Shown here in pieces: positions 16,701 through 26,008 of a DNA stretch of 64,000 nt; the first letter of the stretch is position 1, and each line of letters opens with the position of its first letter. The DNA is from Burkholderiales bacterium 67-32 (GTDB lineage Bacteria; Pseudomonadota; Gammaproteobacteria; Burkholderiales; Burkholderiaceae_B), in assembly GCA_001898625.1 (NCBI GenBank), contig MKUP01000010.1, positions 590,125 through 654,124 on the forward strand. Direction: 5' to 3'. The notes under the pieces are model-generated. The model saw only the letters and a list, made by a program, of their open reading frames with translations. It was not told where the DNA came from and made no database searches. The position numbers were made by a program, and so were the translations under genes.

Positions 16701-18878
16701 TCATCCTCGCTCCGGTCCGGCCGCGTTCAGGGCATCCTCGTCGGCCTGCTGCCCGCCCGCGCCGAACACTTTCTGCTTGAGCGCCAGCAACTGGTCGCGG
16801 GCCTGCGCGGCCTTTTCGAACTCCAGGTTGCGCGCGTACTCCAGCATGGCCTTCTCCAGCTTCTTGATTTCCTTGGCGATCTGCTTCTCGCCCATGGCTT
16901 CGAAGCGGGCGGCCTCGAGGGAGTCGTCGCCGTCCATACCGTCCGAGGGCGCGTAGACGCCGTCGATCAGGTCGCGCACTTCCTTCTTGACCCCTTGCGG
17001 AACGATGCCCCGTTCCTCGTTGAAGAGCAACTGTTTCTCGCGCCGGCGGGTGGTTTCGTCCAGCGCGCGCCGCATCGAGTCGGTCATCCTGTCGGCATAC
17101 AGGATGGCCTTGCCGTTCAGGTTGCGCGCCGCCCGCCCGATGGTTTGTATCAGGCTGCGCTCGGATCGCAGGAAGCCTTCCTTGTCCGCGTCCAGGATGG
17201 CCACCAGCGACACCTCGGGGATGTCCAGCCCCTCGCGCAGCAGGTTGATGCCCACCAGCACGTCGAAGGTGCCCAGGCGCAGGTCGCGCAGGATTTCCAC
17301 CCGCTCGACCGTATCGATGTCCGAGTGCAGATAGCGCACTTTCACGCCGTGATCGGTCAGGAAATCCGTCAGATCCTCGGCCATGCGCTTGGTCAGCGTG
17401 GTGATCAGCACGCGGTCGTTGCGCGCCACCCGCTCGTGGATCTCGCCCAGCACGTCGTCCACCTGGTTCAGCGCGGGCCGGATCTCGACCACCGGATCGA
17501 CCAGGCCGGTCGGCCGCACCACCTGCTCGACCACGGCATCGGCATGCGTCTTTTCATAGTCCGCCGGGGTGGCCGAGACGAAGATGGTCTGGCGCATCTT
17601 GGACTCGAATTCCTCGAACTTCAGCGGCCGGTTGTCCATCGCGGACGGCAGGCGAAAGCCGTAGTTCACCAGGGTTTCCTTGCGCGAGCGGTCGCCCTTG
17701 TACATGGCGCCCACCTGCCCCACCGTGACGTGGCTTTCGTCGATGATCATCAGGGCGTCGTGCGGCAGGTAGTCCACCAGCGTCGGCGGCGGATCGCCCG
17801 GCTTGGCGCCGGACAGGTGGCGCGAGTAGTTCTCGATCCCCTTGCAGAACCCCAGTTCCTGCAGCATTTCGAGATCGAAGCGGGTACGCTGCTCCAGGCG
17901 CTGGGCCTCGACCAGCTGGCCGTTGTCGACGAAGTGGCGGGAGCGCTCGCGCAGCTCTTCCTTGATGGTGTCGATCGCGCGCAGCACGGTGGCGCGCGGC
18001 GTTACATAGTGCGAACCCGGGTAGACCGCGAACCGCAGGACTTTCTGCCGCACCTTGCCAGTCAGCGGATCGAACAGTTCCAGCGTCTCGACCTCGTCGT
18101 CGAACAGCGTGATGCGCAGGGCCAGTTCGGCATGCTCGGCCGGGAAGACATCGATCAGCTCGCCCCGCACCCGGAACGTGCCGCGCATGAACTCCGTGTC
18201 GTTGCGCGTGTACTGCATGGCCACCAGGCGGGCGATGATGTCGCGCTGCCCGATGCGGTCGCCGGTGCGCAGCATCATCACCATATCATGGTAGTCGTCG
18301 GGGTTGCCGATACCGTAGATGCACGAGACGCTGGCCACGATGATGGTGTCGCGGCGTTCGAGCAGGCTCTTGGTGGCCGACAGGCGCATCTGCTCGATGT
18401 GCTCGTTGATGGACGAGTCCTTCTCGATGAAGAGGTCGCGCGTCGGCACGTAGGCTTCGGGCTGGTAATAGTCGTAGTAAGAAACGAAGTACTCGATGGC
18501 GTTGCGCGGAAAGAACTCCCGCATTTCGGCGTAGAGCTGGGCGGCCAGTGTCTTGTTGGGCGCCAGCACGATGGCCGGGCGGCCCATGCGGGCGATCACG
18601 TTGGCCATGGTGTAGGTCTTGCCCGAGCCGGTCACGCCCAGCAGGGTCTGGTACATCAGGCCGTCTTCGATGCCTTCGCACAACTGTCCGATGGCGGCCG
18701 GCTGGTCGCCGGCGGGCGGATAAGGCTGGTAGAGCTGGAACGGGCTGCCGTCGTAGGTGACGAAACGGGGCTCGAACCCTTGCGCGTCGGCCGCGGCCGC
18801 CACCAGGCCGGCGGCGTCGTGCAACCCTTCGTGCAGCCCTTCGGAAGGCGTAGTCTGCATGCTAGACTCTTGTTTCAT
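16701..18878 (-). CDS. uvrB: Excinuclease ABC subunit UvrB
   Basis: 725 residues; the real start may be the internal ATG at 18860 (MQTTPSEG). UvrB is the damage-verifying helicase-like core of nucleotide excision repair. Walker A is [16 protein letters not shown], Walker B/DEAD-like motif is [10 protein letters not shown], and the beta-hairpin region contains [12 protein letters not shown]. Motif VI is QTIGRAARN. The C-terminal UVR domain ([21 protein letters not shown]) binds UvrC. No LexA box is visible upstream, unlike the imuA promoter in this window. It is divergent from the aminotransferase gene. Confidence 0.98.
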   Translation of the reverse strand: MKQESSMQTTPSEGLHEGLHDAAGLVAAAADAQGFEPRFVTYDGSPFQLYQPYPPAGDQPAAIGQLCEGIEDGLMYQTLLGVTGSGKTYTMANVIARMGRPAIVLAPNKTLAAQLYAEMREFFPRNAIEYFVSYYDYYQPEAYVPTRDLFIEKDSSINEHIEQMRLSATKSLLERRDTIIVASVSCIYGIGNPDDYHDMVMMLRTGDRIGQRDIIARLVAMQYTRNDTEFMRGTFRVRGELIDVFPAEHAELALRITLFDDEVETLELFDPLTGKVRQKVLRFAVYPGSHYVTPRATVLRAIDTIKEELRERSRHFVDNGQLVEAQRLEQRTRFDLEMLQELGFCKGIENYSRHLSGAKPGDPPPTLVDYLPHDALMIIDESHVTVGQVGAMYKGDRSRKETLVNYGFRLPSAMDNRPLKFEEFESKMRQTIFVSATPADYEKTHADAVVEQVVRPTGLVDPVVEIRPALNQVDDVLGEIHERVARNDRVLITTLTKRMAEDLTDFLTDHGVKVRYLHSDIDTVERVEILRDLRLGTFDVLVGINLLREGLDIPEVSLVAILDADKEGFLRSERSLIQTIGRAARNLNGKAILYADRMTDSMRRALDETTRRREKQLLFNEERGIVPQGVKKEVRDLIDGVYAPSDGMDGDDSLEAARFEAMGEKQIAKEIKKLEKAMLEYARNLEFEKAAQARDQLLALKQKVFGAGGQQADEDALNAAGPERG

Positions 18879-19010
18879 CAGGAAAACTTCGGCAGCGAAA
18901 GGGTCCCAGAGTTCCGGGTCCCCGATGCGGTTCGCATTACAGAAAGCAACCTGCCATTATCCTCCGCACCATTTCTTCCTTCAACCCCGCGCGCTTAACG
19001 GACGCTTTTC

Positions 19011-20213
19011 ATGACTTCGCTCTTCGCCGCCGTAGAACTGGCCCCTCGCGACCCCATTCTGGGCCTTACCGAACAATTCAACGCCGATACCCGCAGCAAC
19101 AAGGTCAATCTCGGCGTGGGCGTGTACTACAACGACGAAGGCCGGATTCCCCTCCTGAAAGCGGTGCGCAAGGCCGAGCAGGCGCGTATCGACGCCGCCG
19201 CGGCGCGCGGCTACCTGCCCATCGAAGGTCTGCCGGGCTATAACCGCGCGGTGCAGGAACTGCTGCTGGGCGCCGACTCCCCGCTGATCGCCGCGGGCCG
19301 GGTCCTGACCGCCCAGAGCCTGGGCGGCACGGGCGCGCTGAAGATCGGCGCCGACTTCCTGAAGCGGCTGGTGCCCCAGGCCAAGGTCGCCATCAGCGAC
19401 CCGAGCTGGGAAAACCACCGTGCGCTGTTCGAATATGCCGGCTTCGACGTCGTCAACTACCCCTATTACGATGCGGCCACGCATGGCGTGAACTTCGCCG
19501 GCATGATCGCGGCGCTGGAAAGCTACCCCGCCGGCACGGTGGTCGTGCTGCATGCCTGCTGCCACAACCCCACGGGCGTGGACCTGACCGCCGACCAGTG
19601 GACCAAGGTGGTCGAGGTGGTCAAGGCGCGCCAGCTTATCCCCTTCCTGGACATCGCCTACCAGGGCTTCGGCGATGGCATCGACGCCGATGCCACGGCC
19701 GTGCGCCAATTCGCCGACGCGGATCTGACCTTCCTGATCAGCTCGTCCTTCTCGAAGTCGTTCTCGCTGTACGGCGAACGCGTGGGCGCCCTGTCCCTGG
19801 TCGCCGCCGACAAGGAAGAAAGCGGCCGCGTGCTGAGCCAGCTCAAGCGCGTGATCCGCACCAACTACTCCAACCCGCCCACCCACGGCGGCACGGTGGT
19901 TGCCCAGGTGCTGACCTCGCCCGAGCTGCGCGCCGAATGGGAAACCGAGCTGGGCGAGATGCGCGAGCGCATCCGCGCCATGCGCGCCGCCCTGGTCGCC
20001 AAGCTCAAGGAACGCGGCGTGGCGCGCGACTTCGGCTTCGTGATGCAGCAGCGCGGCATGTTCTCGTACTCGGGCCTGACCGCGGCGCAGGTCGACCGCC
20101 TGCGTGAAGAGCACGGCATCTACGCCGTCTCGACCGGGCGCATCTGCGTGGCCGCGCTCAACAACCGCAACATCGATGCCGTGGCCGACGGCATCGCCGC
20201 CGTGCTGAAGTAG
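19011..20213 (+). CDS. tyrB: Aromatic/aspartate aminotransferase (class I)
   Basis: 400 residues, a PLP-dependent class I aminotransferase of the AspC/TyrB branch that transfers amino groups between aromatic amino acids or aspartate and 2-oxoglutarate. The N-terminal LAPRDPILGLTEQFNAD, the NPTGVDLT loop, the PLP lysine in SSFSKSFSLYGERVG, and the C-terminal GRICVAALN are typical. It is divergent from uvrB with a short promoter region. TyrB versus AspC cannot be settled by eye. It appears monocistronic. Confidence 0.9.
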   Translation: MTSLFAAVELAPRDPILGLTEQFNADTRSNKVNLGVGVYYNDEGRIPLLKAVRKAEQARIDAAAARGYLPIEGLPGYNRAVQELLLGADSPLIAAGRVLTAQSLGGTGALKIGADFLKRLVPQAKVAISDPSWENHRALFEYAGFDVVNYPYYDAATHGVNFAGMIAALESYPAGTVVVLHACCHNPTGVDLTADQWTKVVEVVKARQLIPFLDIAYQGFGDGIDADATAVRQFADADLTFLISSSFSKSFSLYGERVGALSLVAADKEESGRVLSQLKRVIRTNYSNPPTHGGTVVAQVLTSPELRAEWETELGEMRERIRAMRAALVAKLKERGVARDFGFVMQQRGMFSYSGLTAAQVDRLREEHGIYAVSTGRICVAALNNRNIDAVADGIAAVLK

Positions 20214-20245
20214 AACCCCTACGCACTTACGCGCACCCAGTATGG

Positions 20246-20311
20246 TGAGCCCCCAGCCGCTACGCGGCAGCCCCCCGAGGGGGCCGGGGCCCGCCTTGGG
20301 GCGGCCCGGCG
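20246..20311. repeat. Dispersed GC-rich intergenic repeat
   Basis: The segment GAGCCCCCAGCCGC...GCAGCCCCCCGAGGGGG...CCTTGGGGCGGCCCGGCGC belongs to a palindromic repeat family common in Burkholderiales genomes. A second copy, with the same CCCCCCGAGGGGGC and CCTTGGGGCGGCCCGGCG blocks, is embedded in the dnaE2 coding sequence at 33791-33866. Confidence 0.75.
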
Positions 20312-20410
20312 CTGGGCCCCGTGGGCGGCACTGACTGACCGGCAAAGCCGGATCCGCTGTGCCCTGGATTGTGCGAGAGCCTTGAACTATGCTATAGTTG
20401 CTGGCTCGAT

Positions 20411-20486
20411 TCCCCGATAGCTCAGTCGGTAGAGCGACGGACTGTTAATCCGCAGGTCACTGGTTCGAACCCAGTTCGGGGAGCCA
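20411..20486 (+). tRNA. tRNA-Asn (GTT)
   Basis: A 76-base tRNA including encoded CCA. Acceptor TCCCCGA pairs with TCGGGGA, the anticodon loop reads ACTGTTAATC (anticodon GTT), and the T loop GGTTCGAACCC is standard. A TATAGT -10-like box is about 18 bases upstream. It is identical to the copy at 24275-24350. Confidence 0.98.
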
Positions 20487-20497
20487 AGATTTACAAG

Positions 20498-20525
20498 AAA
20501 AACGGACGCCTTGGCGTCCGTTTTT
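20498..20525 (+). terminator. Intrinsic terminator of tRNA-Asn
   Basis: AAAAACGGACGCC and GGCGTCCGTTTTT form a 13-base stem with a TT loop and a U tract, 11 bases after the tRNA. Confidence 0.92.
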
Positions 20526-20725
20526 CATTTTCGGGCCGCCCCATGCGCCGCCGCCATCGGTCCGAAACTTCATTCAACATTCAATCTTGATCAACGCCAG
20601 ACCGTCCGGTAATTTGCCGCAGCACGGCCGGTCCGGCGCCTGCTTTCCGCAGCATGCCAGGCTCCGGCCGTTCCCATGACGAGGCGACGAGCATCCATCG
20701 CGCCCGCACCACCGGAGAAGACACC

Positions 20726-21694
20726 ATGCAGAGACGCGCCTTGCTGTCGGCCGCGCTGGCCGGCCTGGCCTGCGCGGCGGCCGCGCCCGCCCGGGCCGAC
20801 ACGTTCCCCTCCCGCCCCATCCGCTTCGTCGTGCCCTTCGGCCCCGGCGGCGGCACCGACATCGTCGCACGGCTCATCGCCCCTTACCTGTCGGCCGAAC
20901 TCGGCCAGCAGGTGGTGGTCGAGAACCGCCCCGGCGCGGGCGGCGTGATCGGCTCGAATATGGTGGCCAAGGGCCCGGCCGACGGCTACACGATCCTGTT
21001 CGCCGACAGCGCACGCACGATCGCGCCGTCCATGCAGAAGGACCTGCCGTTCGACATCGCGCGCGACCTGGATCCCATCGGCCTGATCGGCGGCACGCCC
21101 CTGCTGCTGCTCGCCCATCCCCAGGCCCCGGTCAAGACCCTGGACGAACTGGTCAAGTACGCCAAGGCCAACCCAGGCAAGCTGACCTACGGCAGCTCGG
21201 GCAACGGTACGCCGCAGCACTTCGCCGTGGAGCTGTTGAAGTCCGCCGCGGGCATCGACATGGTGCACGTGCCCTACAAGGGTGCGGCAGCGGTGGTGGC
21301 CGACGCCGTCGGTGGACAGATCAACCTGGCCTCGGCCACCTACGCGCCATCGGTCGAATACATACGCAGCAACCGGCTGCTGCCACTGACCGTCATGGAA
21401 CCCCGGCGCCTGCCCGCGCTGCCCGAGGTGCCGGCCGCGGCCGAGCGCTACCCCGAGGTGGTCATGAGCATCTGGTTCGGCATCATGCTGCCCATGGGGG
21501 TCGAGGCGGCCGTCCGCGCGCGGCTGGCCGAGGCGGTCGGCAAGGTCGTCGCCAACACCGAGTACGCCGGCAAGCTGCGCGCCGCCGGCTTCGAACCGAT
21601 GCGGGAGACCCCGCCTCAGATGAAGGCCCGCATCGAACGCGAGGTCAAGCTGTTCGGCGAGGTGGCGCGCAAGGCCGGCATCAAGCCCGAATAA
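20726..21694 (+). CDS. Bug-family tripartite tricarboxylate transporter substrate-binding protein
   Basis: 322 residues from the ATG at 20726, preceded by GGAGAAG. The signal peptide ends at ARADTF. The Bug fold is marked by PIRFVVPFGPGGGTDIVAR, VVVENRPGAGGVIGSN and GPADGYTILF. It is a periplasmic receptor for carboxylic acids. It stands alone: no enzyme, regulator or membrane subunit is next to it, only the copper-related genes downstream. Ligand unknown. Confidence 0.92.
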   Translation: MQRRALLSAALAGLACAAAAPARADTFPSRPIRFVVPFGPGGGTDIVARLIAPYLSAELGQQVVVENRPGAGGVIGSNMVAKGPADGYTILFADSARTIAPSMQKDLPFDIARDLDPIGLIGGTPLLLLAHPQAPVKTLDELVKYAKANPGKLTYGSSGNGTPQHFAVELLKSAAGIDMVHVPYKGAAAVVADAVGGQINLASATYAPSVEYIRSNRLLPLTVMEPRRLPALPEVPAAAERYPEVVMSIWFGIMLPMGVEAAVRARLAEAVGKVVANTEYAGKLRAAGFEPMRETPPQMKARIEREVKLFGEVARKAGIKPE

Positions 21695-21735
21695 CCCGGG
21701 CAGGCCATGGGCGGGACTGGGGTATCATCCCGCCC

Positions 21736-22095
21736 ATGGCCGTTCACGCTTCCCCACGCTTCGTCTGGCTGGCACTGCTGTGCGTGCTCTGGCACGCGGC
21801 CCTGCCCGTCGCGCACGCGTCGGCGGGTCCATCGCCGTGGCTGGGCGTGCTGTGCACGGCGCAGGGCAGCGCCCCGGCGCCCCAGGACCCGCGCGACGGC
21901 GACACGCACGCGCTGGCCGCGATGCAATGCCCGCTGTGCGCGGCCGGCGCCCACGCCGCCCTGCCTCCGCCTGCGGCCCAGGCGCAGCTCGCGCCCGCGC
22001 GCGACCTCGGCCACGCCTACCGGCCCATCCGGGCCATGTCCTCCCCGCCCGTTCCGCCCCACCTGCATTTCTCGTCCCGCGCGCCGCCGGCCTGA
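21736..22095 (+). CDS. DUF2946-like small secreted protein (copper-associated)
   Basis: 119 residues with a signal peptide or single membrane helix (FVWLALLCVLWHAALPVAHA). The later MQCPLCAAGAHA motif, with a CxxC pair followed by His, is the hallmark of DUF2946 proteins, often encoded beside PCu(A)C and copper-transport genes. The PCu(A)C gene follows within 70 bases, so both likely serve periplasmic copper handling. Low conservation of the tail makes the family call moderate. Confidence 0.65.
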   Translation: MAVHASPRFVWLALLCVLWHAALPVAHASAGPSPWLGVLCTAQGSAPAPQDPRDGDTHALAAMQCPLCAAGAHAALPPPAAQAQLAPARDLGHAYRPIRAMSSPPVPPHLHFSSRAPPA

Positions 22096-22162
22096 GCCCA
22101 TGCCCACCTCGACGCGCCACGCCGGCAGGCCTTGCCGGCCATTTTTCCAAGACGAGCCCATC

Positions 22163-22645
22163 ATGCGGATCCGCACGCTTACCCTGTCACTGCTGTTTTC
22201 CCTGCTGGCCGCCGGCCAGGCCCTCGCCCACGGCTATACGGCCGGCGCCATCCAGATCGGCCATCCCTGGAGCCGCGCCACCGTCACCGGCCAGCCCGCC
22301 GGCGGCGGCTTCATGAAACTGACCAACACCGGCGCCGACGACAAGCTGATCGCCATCCGCGCCGACGTCTCGGCCACCGCCGAGCTGCACACCATGCAGA
22401 TGGACGGCGACATCATGCGCATGCGCCAGGTCGACGGCATCGCCCTGCCCGCGGGCCAGACCGTCGAGCTCAAGCCCGGCGGCTACCACATCATGTTCAT
22501 GCGCCTGAAAGCGCCGCTCAAGGAAGGCACGAGTTTCCCCGCCACCCTGGTCTTCGAGAAGGCCGGCGAGGTCAAGGTGGACTTCAAGGTCGAGGCCGCC
22601 GGAGCCGGCGCCACGGGCCATGGAGCCGGCGGCCACCACCATTGA
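22163..22645 (+). CDS. PCu(A)C-family periplasmic copper chaperone
   Basis: 160 residues, signal peptide ending at GQALAHGY. The DUF461/PCu(A)C fold delivers Cu(I) to cytochrome c oxidase assembly. Copper ligands are visible as ELHTMQMDGDIMRMRQ followed by YHIMFMRLK, matching the HxM...M...HxM pattern. A His-rich tail GHGAGGHHH could also bind copper. I start at MRIRTLTL (22163); an in-frame ATG lies further upstream but lacks a leader. A GC hairpin follows the stop. Confidence 0.92.
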   Translation: MRIRTLTLSLLFSLLAAGQALAHGYTAGAIQIGHPWSRATVTGQPAGGGFMKLTNTGADDKLIAIRADVSATAELHTMQMDGDIMRMRQVDGIALPAGQTVELKPGGYHIMFMRLKAPLKEGTSFPATLVFEKAGEVKVDFKVEAAGAGATGHGAGGHHH

Positions 22646-22654
22646 TGCAGCGAT

Positions 22655-22677
22655 CCGTGCCGGGAAGGCCGGCACGG
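22655..22677 (+). terminator. GC-rich hairpin after copper chaperone gene
   Basis: CCGTGCCGG and CCGGCACGG form a perfect nine-base stem with a five-base loop, 9 bases after the stop. There is no strong T tract, so termination may be partial. Confidence 0.55.
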
Positions 22678-22782
22678 GTCTTGCAATCGGACGAGAAAGG
22701 ATGAATTCTTCTATTTCGGACACTTTTGGTTGCAAACCGTGCCCATGATCGCCCTGCCCCCCGCCCGGACCGGAACTGCCGC

Positions 22783-23601
22783 ATGACTGCGCTGTACAAC
22801 GGAATGACCCGGGAAGCGCTGGACGCTTCCTACAATAACTCCGCCGCCGTGCTCAACAGCGCGGTGCTGATGGCGGAATTCGACGAACGCAGCGCCAAGC
22901 TGCGGGCCGCCCATCCCCAATACCTGGACCTGCGCTACGGTCCGGCGCCCCGCAACCGCATCGACTATTTTCCCGCGGCCCGGCCCGGCCCGCTCATGGT
23001 CTTCATCCATGGCGGCTACTGGCAGACCCGCACCAAGGAAAACTTCAGCTTCCTGACGGCCGGCCCGCTGGCCCACGGACTGCACGTCGCGCTGGTGGGC
23101 TATACCCTGGCGCCCGAGCAATCCCTGGACGGCATCGTCGGCGAAATCCGCGCCGCCCTGGGATGGCTGGCGCGGCAAGCCCCACAATGGGGCACGGATC
23201 CCGAACGGATGATCGTCAGCGGCTGGTCCGCCGGCGCCCATCTGGCCGCCATGGTGCTGGATGAACCCGGGGTTTGCGGCGGACTGGCCATCAGCGGCAT
23301 CTACGATCTCGAACCCATCCGCCTGAGCTACCTGAACGACAAGCTGCGGCTGTGCCCGCCCGACGTGCGGCGGCTCAGCCCGCTGCATCGTCCGCCCAGC
23401 CAGCGCGAACTCATCCTGGCCTACGGCGCCGCCGAACTGCCCGAACTGCAGCGCCAGTCGGAAGCCTTCGCCGCCGCACGCACGGGCCTGCCCGGCGAAC
23501 TGCTGCGACTGCCCGACCGCAACCACTTCACCATCCTGAACGACCTGGCCTCGCCCGAAGGCATCCTGACCCAGCGCGCGTGCCGCCTGGCGGGACTCTA
23601 G
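22783..23601 (+). CDS. Alpha/beta hydrolase, arylformamidase-like
   Basis: 272 residues from the ATG at 22783. The oxyanion-hole motif MVFIHGGYWQ near residue 70 and the nucleophile elbow VSGWSAGAHLAA are typical of kynurenine formamidase-like esterases (KynB type in eukaryotes and some bacteria). The C-terminal His is in LPDRNHFTILND. The substrate could be an ester or N-formyl-kynurenine. It is 138 bases after the copper chaperone gene and ends 3 bases before the convergent YigZ gene. No tryptophan-degradation genes are adjacent, so the physiological role is open. Confidence 0.82.
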   Translation: MTALYNGMTREALDASYNNSAAVLNSAVLMAEFDERSAKLRAAHPQYLDLRYGPAPRNRIDYFPAARPGPLMVFIHGGYWQTRTKENFSFLTAGPLAHGLHVALVGYTLAPEQSLDGIVGEIRAALGWLARQAPQWGTDPERMIVSGWSAGAHLAAMVLDEPGVCGGLAISGIYDLEPIRLSYLNDKLRLCPPDVRRLSPLHRPPSQRELILAYGAAELPELQRQSEAFAAARTGLPGELLRLPDRNHFTILNDLASPEGILTQRACRLAGL

Positions 23602-23604
23602 CGC

Positions 23605-24201
23605 TTATTCGTCCCGCACGGCCAGGACGGCGCGGCCCCGGCTCAGGTCCGACAGCATCGTGCGCAGCGCTTCCAGCCGGGGGCGCGGCACGCTCAACAC
23701 CAGCGTCGCGCCCTGTTCGTCGAAGCGTTCTTCCCGCACTTCGGCGCCGTGCTCCTTCAGCCGCGCCTTGAACAGCGGCAGTTCGGCGAAGGTGCAGGCG
23801 ACCTCGGCCTCGGCCAGGTCCAGCAGCGGCACCCGCTGCCCCAGCCGCAGGCAATTGGCCGCGCAGCCGCCATAGGCGCGCACCAGGCCGCCCGCACCCA
23901 GCAGCGTGCCGCCGAACCAGCGCACCACCAGCACCGCCACGCGGTCGCAGGACTGCCCGTCGATGGCCTGCAGGATGGGACGGCCGGCCGTCCCGCCCGG
24001 TTCGCCGTCGTCGTTGAAGCGATACGTGGCGCCGATGCGGTAGGCCCAGCAGTTGTGGGTGGCCGTGGGGTCGGCATGCCGGGCGAAGAAAGCCAGCGCC
24101 TCGTCGGCACTGGCCACGGGCGCCGCATGGGCGACGAACCGGCTCTTGCGGACCTCCTCGCGGTAGCTGCAAGGCGCCTCGAGAGTGAAGAGGGAACTCA
24201 T
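23605..24201 (-). CDS. YigZ/IMPACT-family protein
   Basis: 198 residues. The N-terminal UPF0029/IMPACT domain shows KSRFVAHAAPVASADEAL, THNCWAYRIG, NDDGEPGGTAGRPIL and VVRWFGGTLLGAGGLVRAY, a very well conserved signature. A ferredoxin-like C-terminal domain follows. Function is still vague; YigZ relatives bind nucleic acid and may affect translation. It is encoded against the flanking genes and just before tRNA-Asn. Confidence 0.92.
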   Translation of the reverse strand: MSSLFTLEAPCSYREEVRKSRFVAHAAPVASADEALAFFARHADPTATHNCWAYRIGATYRFNDDGEPGGTAGRPILQAIDGQSCDRVAVLVVRWFGGTLLGAGGLVRAYGGCAANCLRLGQRVPLLDLAEAEVACTFAELPLFKARLKEHGAEVREERFDEQGATLVLSVPRPRLEALRTMLSDLSRGRAVLAVRDE

Positions 24202-24274
24202 GCGGCGAGTTTACCGCGCACCCTGCGTCTTCCTTTGACGAAAGTCATTTTTCTGCTATATTTGCGGGCTCCTT

Positions 24275-24350
24275 TCCCCGATAGCTCAGTCGGTAGAGCG
24301 ACGGACTGTTAATCCGCAGGTCACTGGTTCGAACCCAGTTCGGGGAGCCA
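24275..24350 (+). tRNA. tRNA-Asn (GTT), second copy
   Basis: Identical over all 76 bases to the tRNA at 20411-20486, including encoded CCA and anticodon GTT. A TATATT -10-like box lies about 18 bases upstream. The two copies bracket a 3.8-kb segment in direct orientation. Confidence 0.98.
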
Positions 24351-24356
24351 AGATTG

Positions 24357-24397
24357 AAAATGAAAACGGACGCCCCCGGGCGTCCATTTTCATTTGT
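24357..24397 (+). terminator. Intrinsic terminator of second tRNA-Asn
   Basis: ATGAAAACGGACGCC and GGGCGTCCATTTTCAT pair as a long stem with one mismatch and a C-rich loop, giving a T-rich 3' side. Confidence 0.85.
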
Positions 24398-24467
24398 GCG
24401 GTCCGGTGGCTCGGCAGGGATAATGCGGGGACCAATAAAAGCAGGGACCCATAAACAGAGACAACAC

Positions 24468-25820
24468 GTGCCAGCCAACGCCTCTCCCCTCACCCATCGG
24501 CGCGTGCTTGCGATGGCCCTGCCCATCGTGCTCGCCAATCTGACCCAGCCCCTGATGTCCGCGGTGGACACCGCCGTGGCGGGCCACCTGCCCGGGCCCC
24601 AATACCTGGCGGGCGTGGCGCTGGGAGGCCTGCTTTTCAGTTTCCTGTTCTGGGGCTTCGGCTTCCTGCGCATGGGCACGACGGGACTCGTCGCCCAGGC
24701 CTGGGGCAAGGGCGACGAACAGGCGCTGGCCGCCAGCGTGGTGCGGGCGGTGTCGCTTGCGCTGGCCATCGGCCTTGCGCTGCTGGTGTTGCAGCGGCCC
24801 CTGATCACGCTGGTGCTGGGCCTGCTGGGCGGTAGCGCCGAGGCCACGCGCCAGGCCATGGCCTACTGCTCGGGCCGGATCTGGGCGGCCCCGCTGGCCC
24901 TGGTCAACTACGTCGTGCTGGGCTGGCTGCTGGGGTGCCAGCGCGTCCGGCTGGCGCTGGCCCTGCAGATTCTTATCAACGTAGTCAACCTGGGCGCCGT
25001 GCTGCTGTTCGTGCATGGCTTCGGCCTGGGCGTGGCGGGCATAGGCGCCGCGACCGCCGTGGCCGATGGCGCGGGCACGCTGGCGGGCGGCATCCTCTTG
25101 TGGCGCTCGCATCGCGCCGCCTGGCCGCAACTGCGCCTGGCGGTGTTGCGCGACGCCGCCGCGATGCGGCGCCTGGTCGGCATCAACTTCCACATCTTCG
25201 TGCGCACGGCCTGTCTGCTGGCCAGCATGGGCTGGTTCGCCCACCTGGGCGCCACCCAGGGCGACATGGTCCTGGCCGCCAATGCGCTGCTGCTGAACTT
25301 CCTGACCTTCATGGCCTTCGGCCTGGACGGCTTCGCCCATACGGCCGAGGCGCTGGTCGGATCCGCCGTGGGCGCCGGCGACCGTCCCGGCCTGCGGCGC
25401 GCCGTGCGGCTGTGCATGGGCTGGGCCTTCGGCGGCGCGCTGGCCTATGCCCTGGTCTACCTGGCGGTGGGCCCATGGATCGTGAACCTGCTGACTGACC
25501 AGGCGGCGCTGCGCGAGACCGCGGAGCGCTTCCTGCCCTGGCTGGCGCTGGCCCCCATCGCGTCGGTCGCGGCCTATCTGTACGACGGCATCTTCATCGG
25601 CGCCACCCAGACCCGCGTACTGATGCGCGCCATGCTGGTCTGCGGCCTGGCCTTCCTGGCGCTGTCGCTCGGCCTGCTGCCGCTCCTGGGCAACCATGGG
25701 CTGTGGCTGTCCTTCCTCGCGTTCAACGCGCTGCGCGGCGTGACGCTGCATCTGGCCGCGTCGCGCACGATCTATCGCGAGGCTCGGTCCGGGCCAGCCG
25801 CGCGGTTCGATAACGTGTAA
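24468..25820 (+). CDS. MATE-family multidrug/DinF-like efflux transporter
   Basis: About 450 residues with twelve predicted membrane helices, in two six-helix MATE halves. The first half begins HRRVLAMALPIVLANLTQPLMSAVDTAVAGHL, and the N-terminal Asp and Pro residues fit the DinF/bacterial MATE branch that exports cationic drugs with Na+ or H+. Reading frames open further upstream overlap the tRNA terminator, so I prefer GTG at 24468; ATG at 24423 (after AGGGA) is an alternative. It stands alone in orientation after the tRNA. Confidence 0.88.
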   Translation: MPANASPLTHRRVLAMALPIVLANLTQPLMSAVDTAVAGHLPGPQYLAGVALGGLLFSFLFWGFGFLRMGTTGLVAQAWGKGDEQALAASVVRAVSLALAIGLALLVLQRPLITLVLGLLGGSAEATRQAMAYCSGRIWAAPLALVNYVVLGWLLGCQRVRLALALQILINVVNLGAVLLFVHGFGLGVAGIGAATAVADGAGTLAGGILLWRSHRAAWPQLRLAVLRDAAAMRRLVGINFHIFVRTACLLASMGWFAHLGATQGDMVLAANALLLNFLTFMAFGLDGFAHTAEALVGSAVGAGDRPGLRRAVRLCMGWAFGGALAYALVYLAVGPWIVNLLTDQAALRETAERFLPWLALAPIASVAAYLYDGIFIGATQTRVLMRAMLVCGLAFLALSLGLLPLLGNHGLWLSFLAFNALRGVTLHLAASRTIYREARSGPAARFDNV

Positions 25821-25949
25821 CCAGTTATCCCCGCATCCTGTGGACAAGGCTGGGGACAGCCGCTAAACAGGGCGAACCGACCCGCATCACAGCAGGCTTC
25901 GAGGTTCCCCGCCCACGAAATAAGCAAGCGCCGTTCCCGGCCTTCCGCC

Positions 25950-25978
25950 TTGACAACGGCTCGCCGCGCCGATTAAGG
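25950..25978 (+). promoter_or_regulatory. Candidate promoter of the RNase H gene
   Basis: TTGACA (25950-25955), 17-base spacer, TTAAGG (25973-25978). The -35 is perfect; the -10 is weak. It is 30 bases before the chosen start. Upstream sequence at 25829-25853 resembles DnaA-box-like TTATCCCCG and TGTGGACAA but is not a cluster. Confidence 0.5.
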
Positions 25979-26008
25979 TCTCGCCCCTTGCATCGAATTG
26001 GTGACTCC

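Noticed and set aside
25828-25860. Possible replication origin, from DnaA-box-like TTATCCCCG and TGTGGACAA
   Set aside because: Only two imperfect boxes, no AT-rich unwinding element and no dnaA/dnaN or parAB genes nearby.
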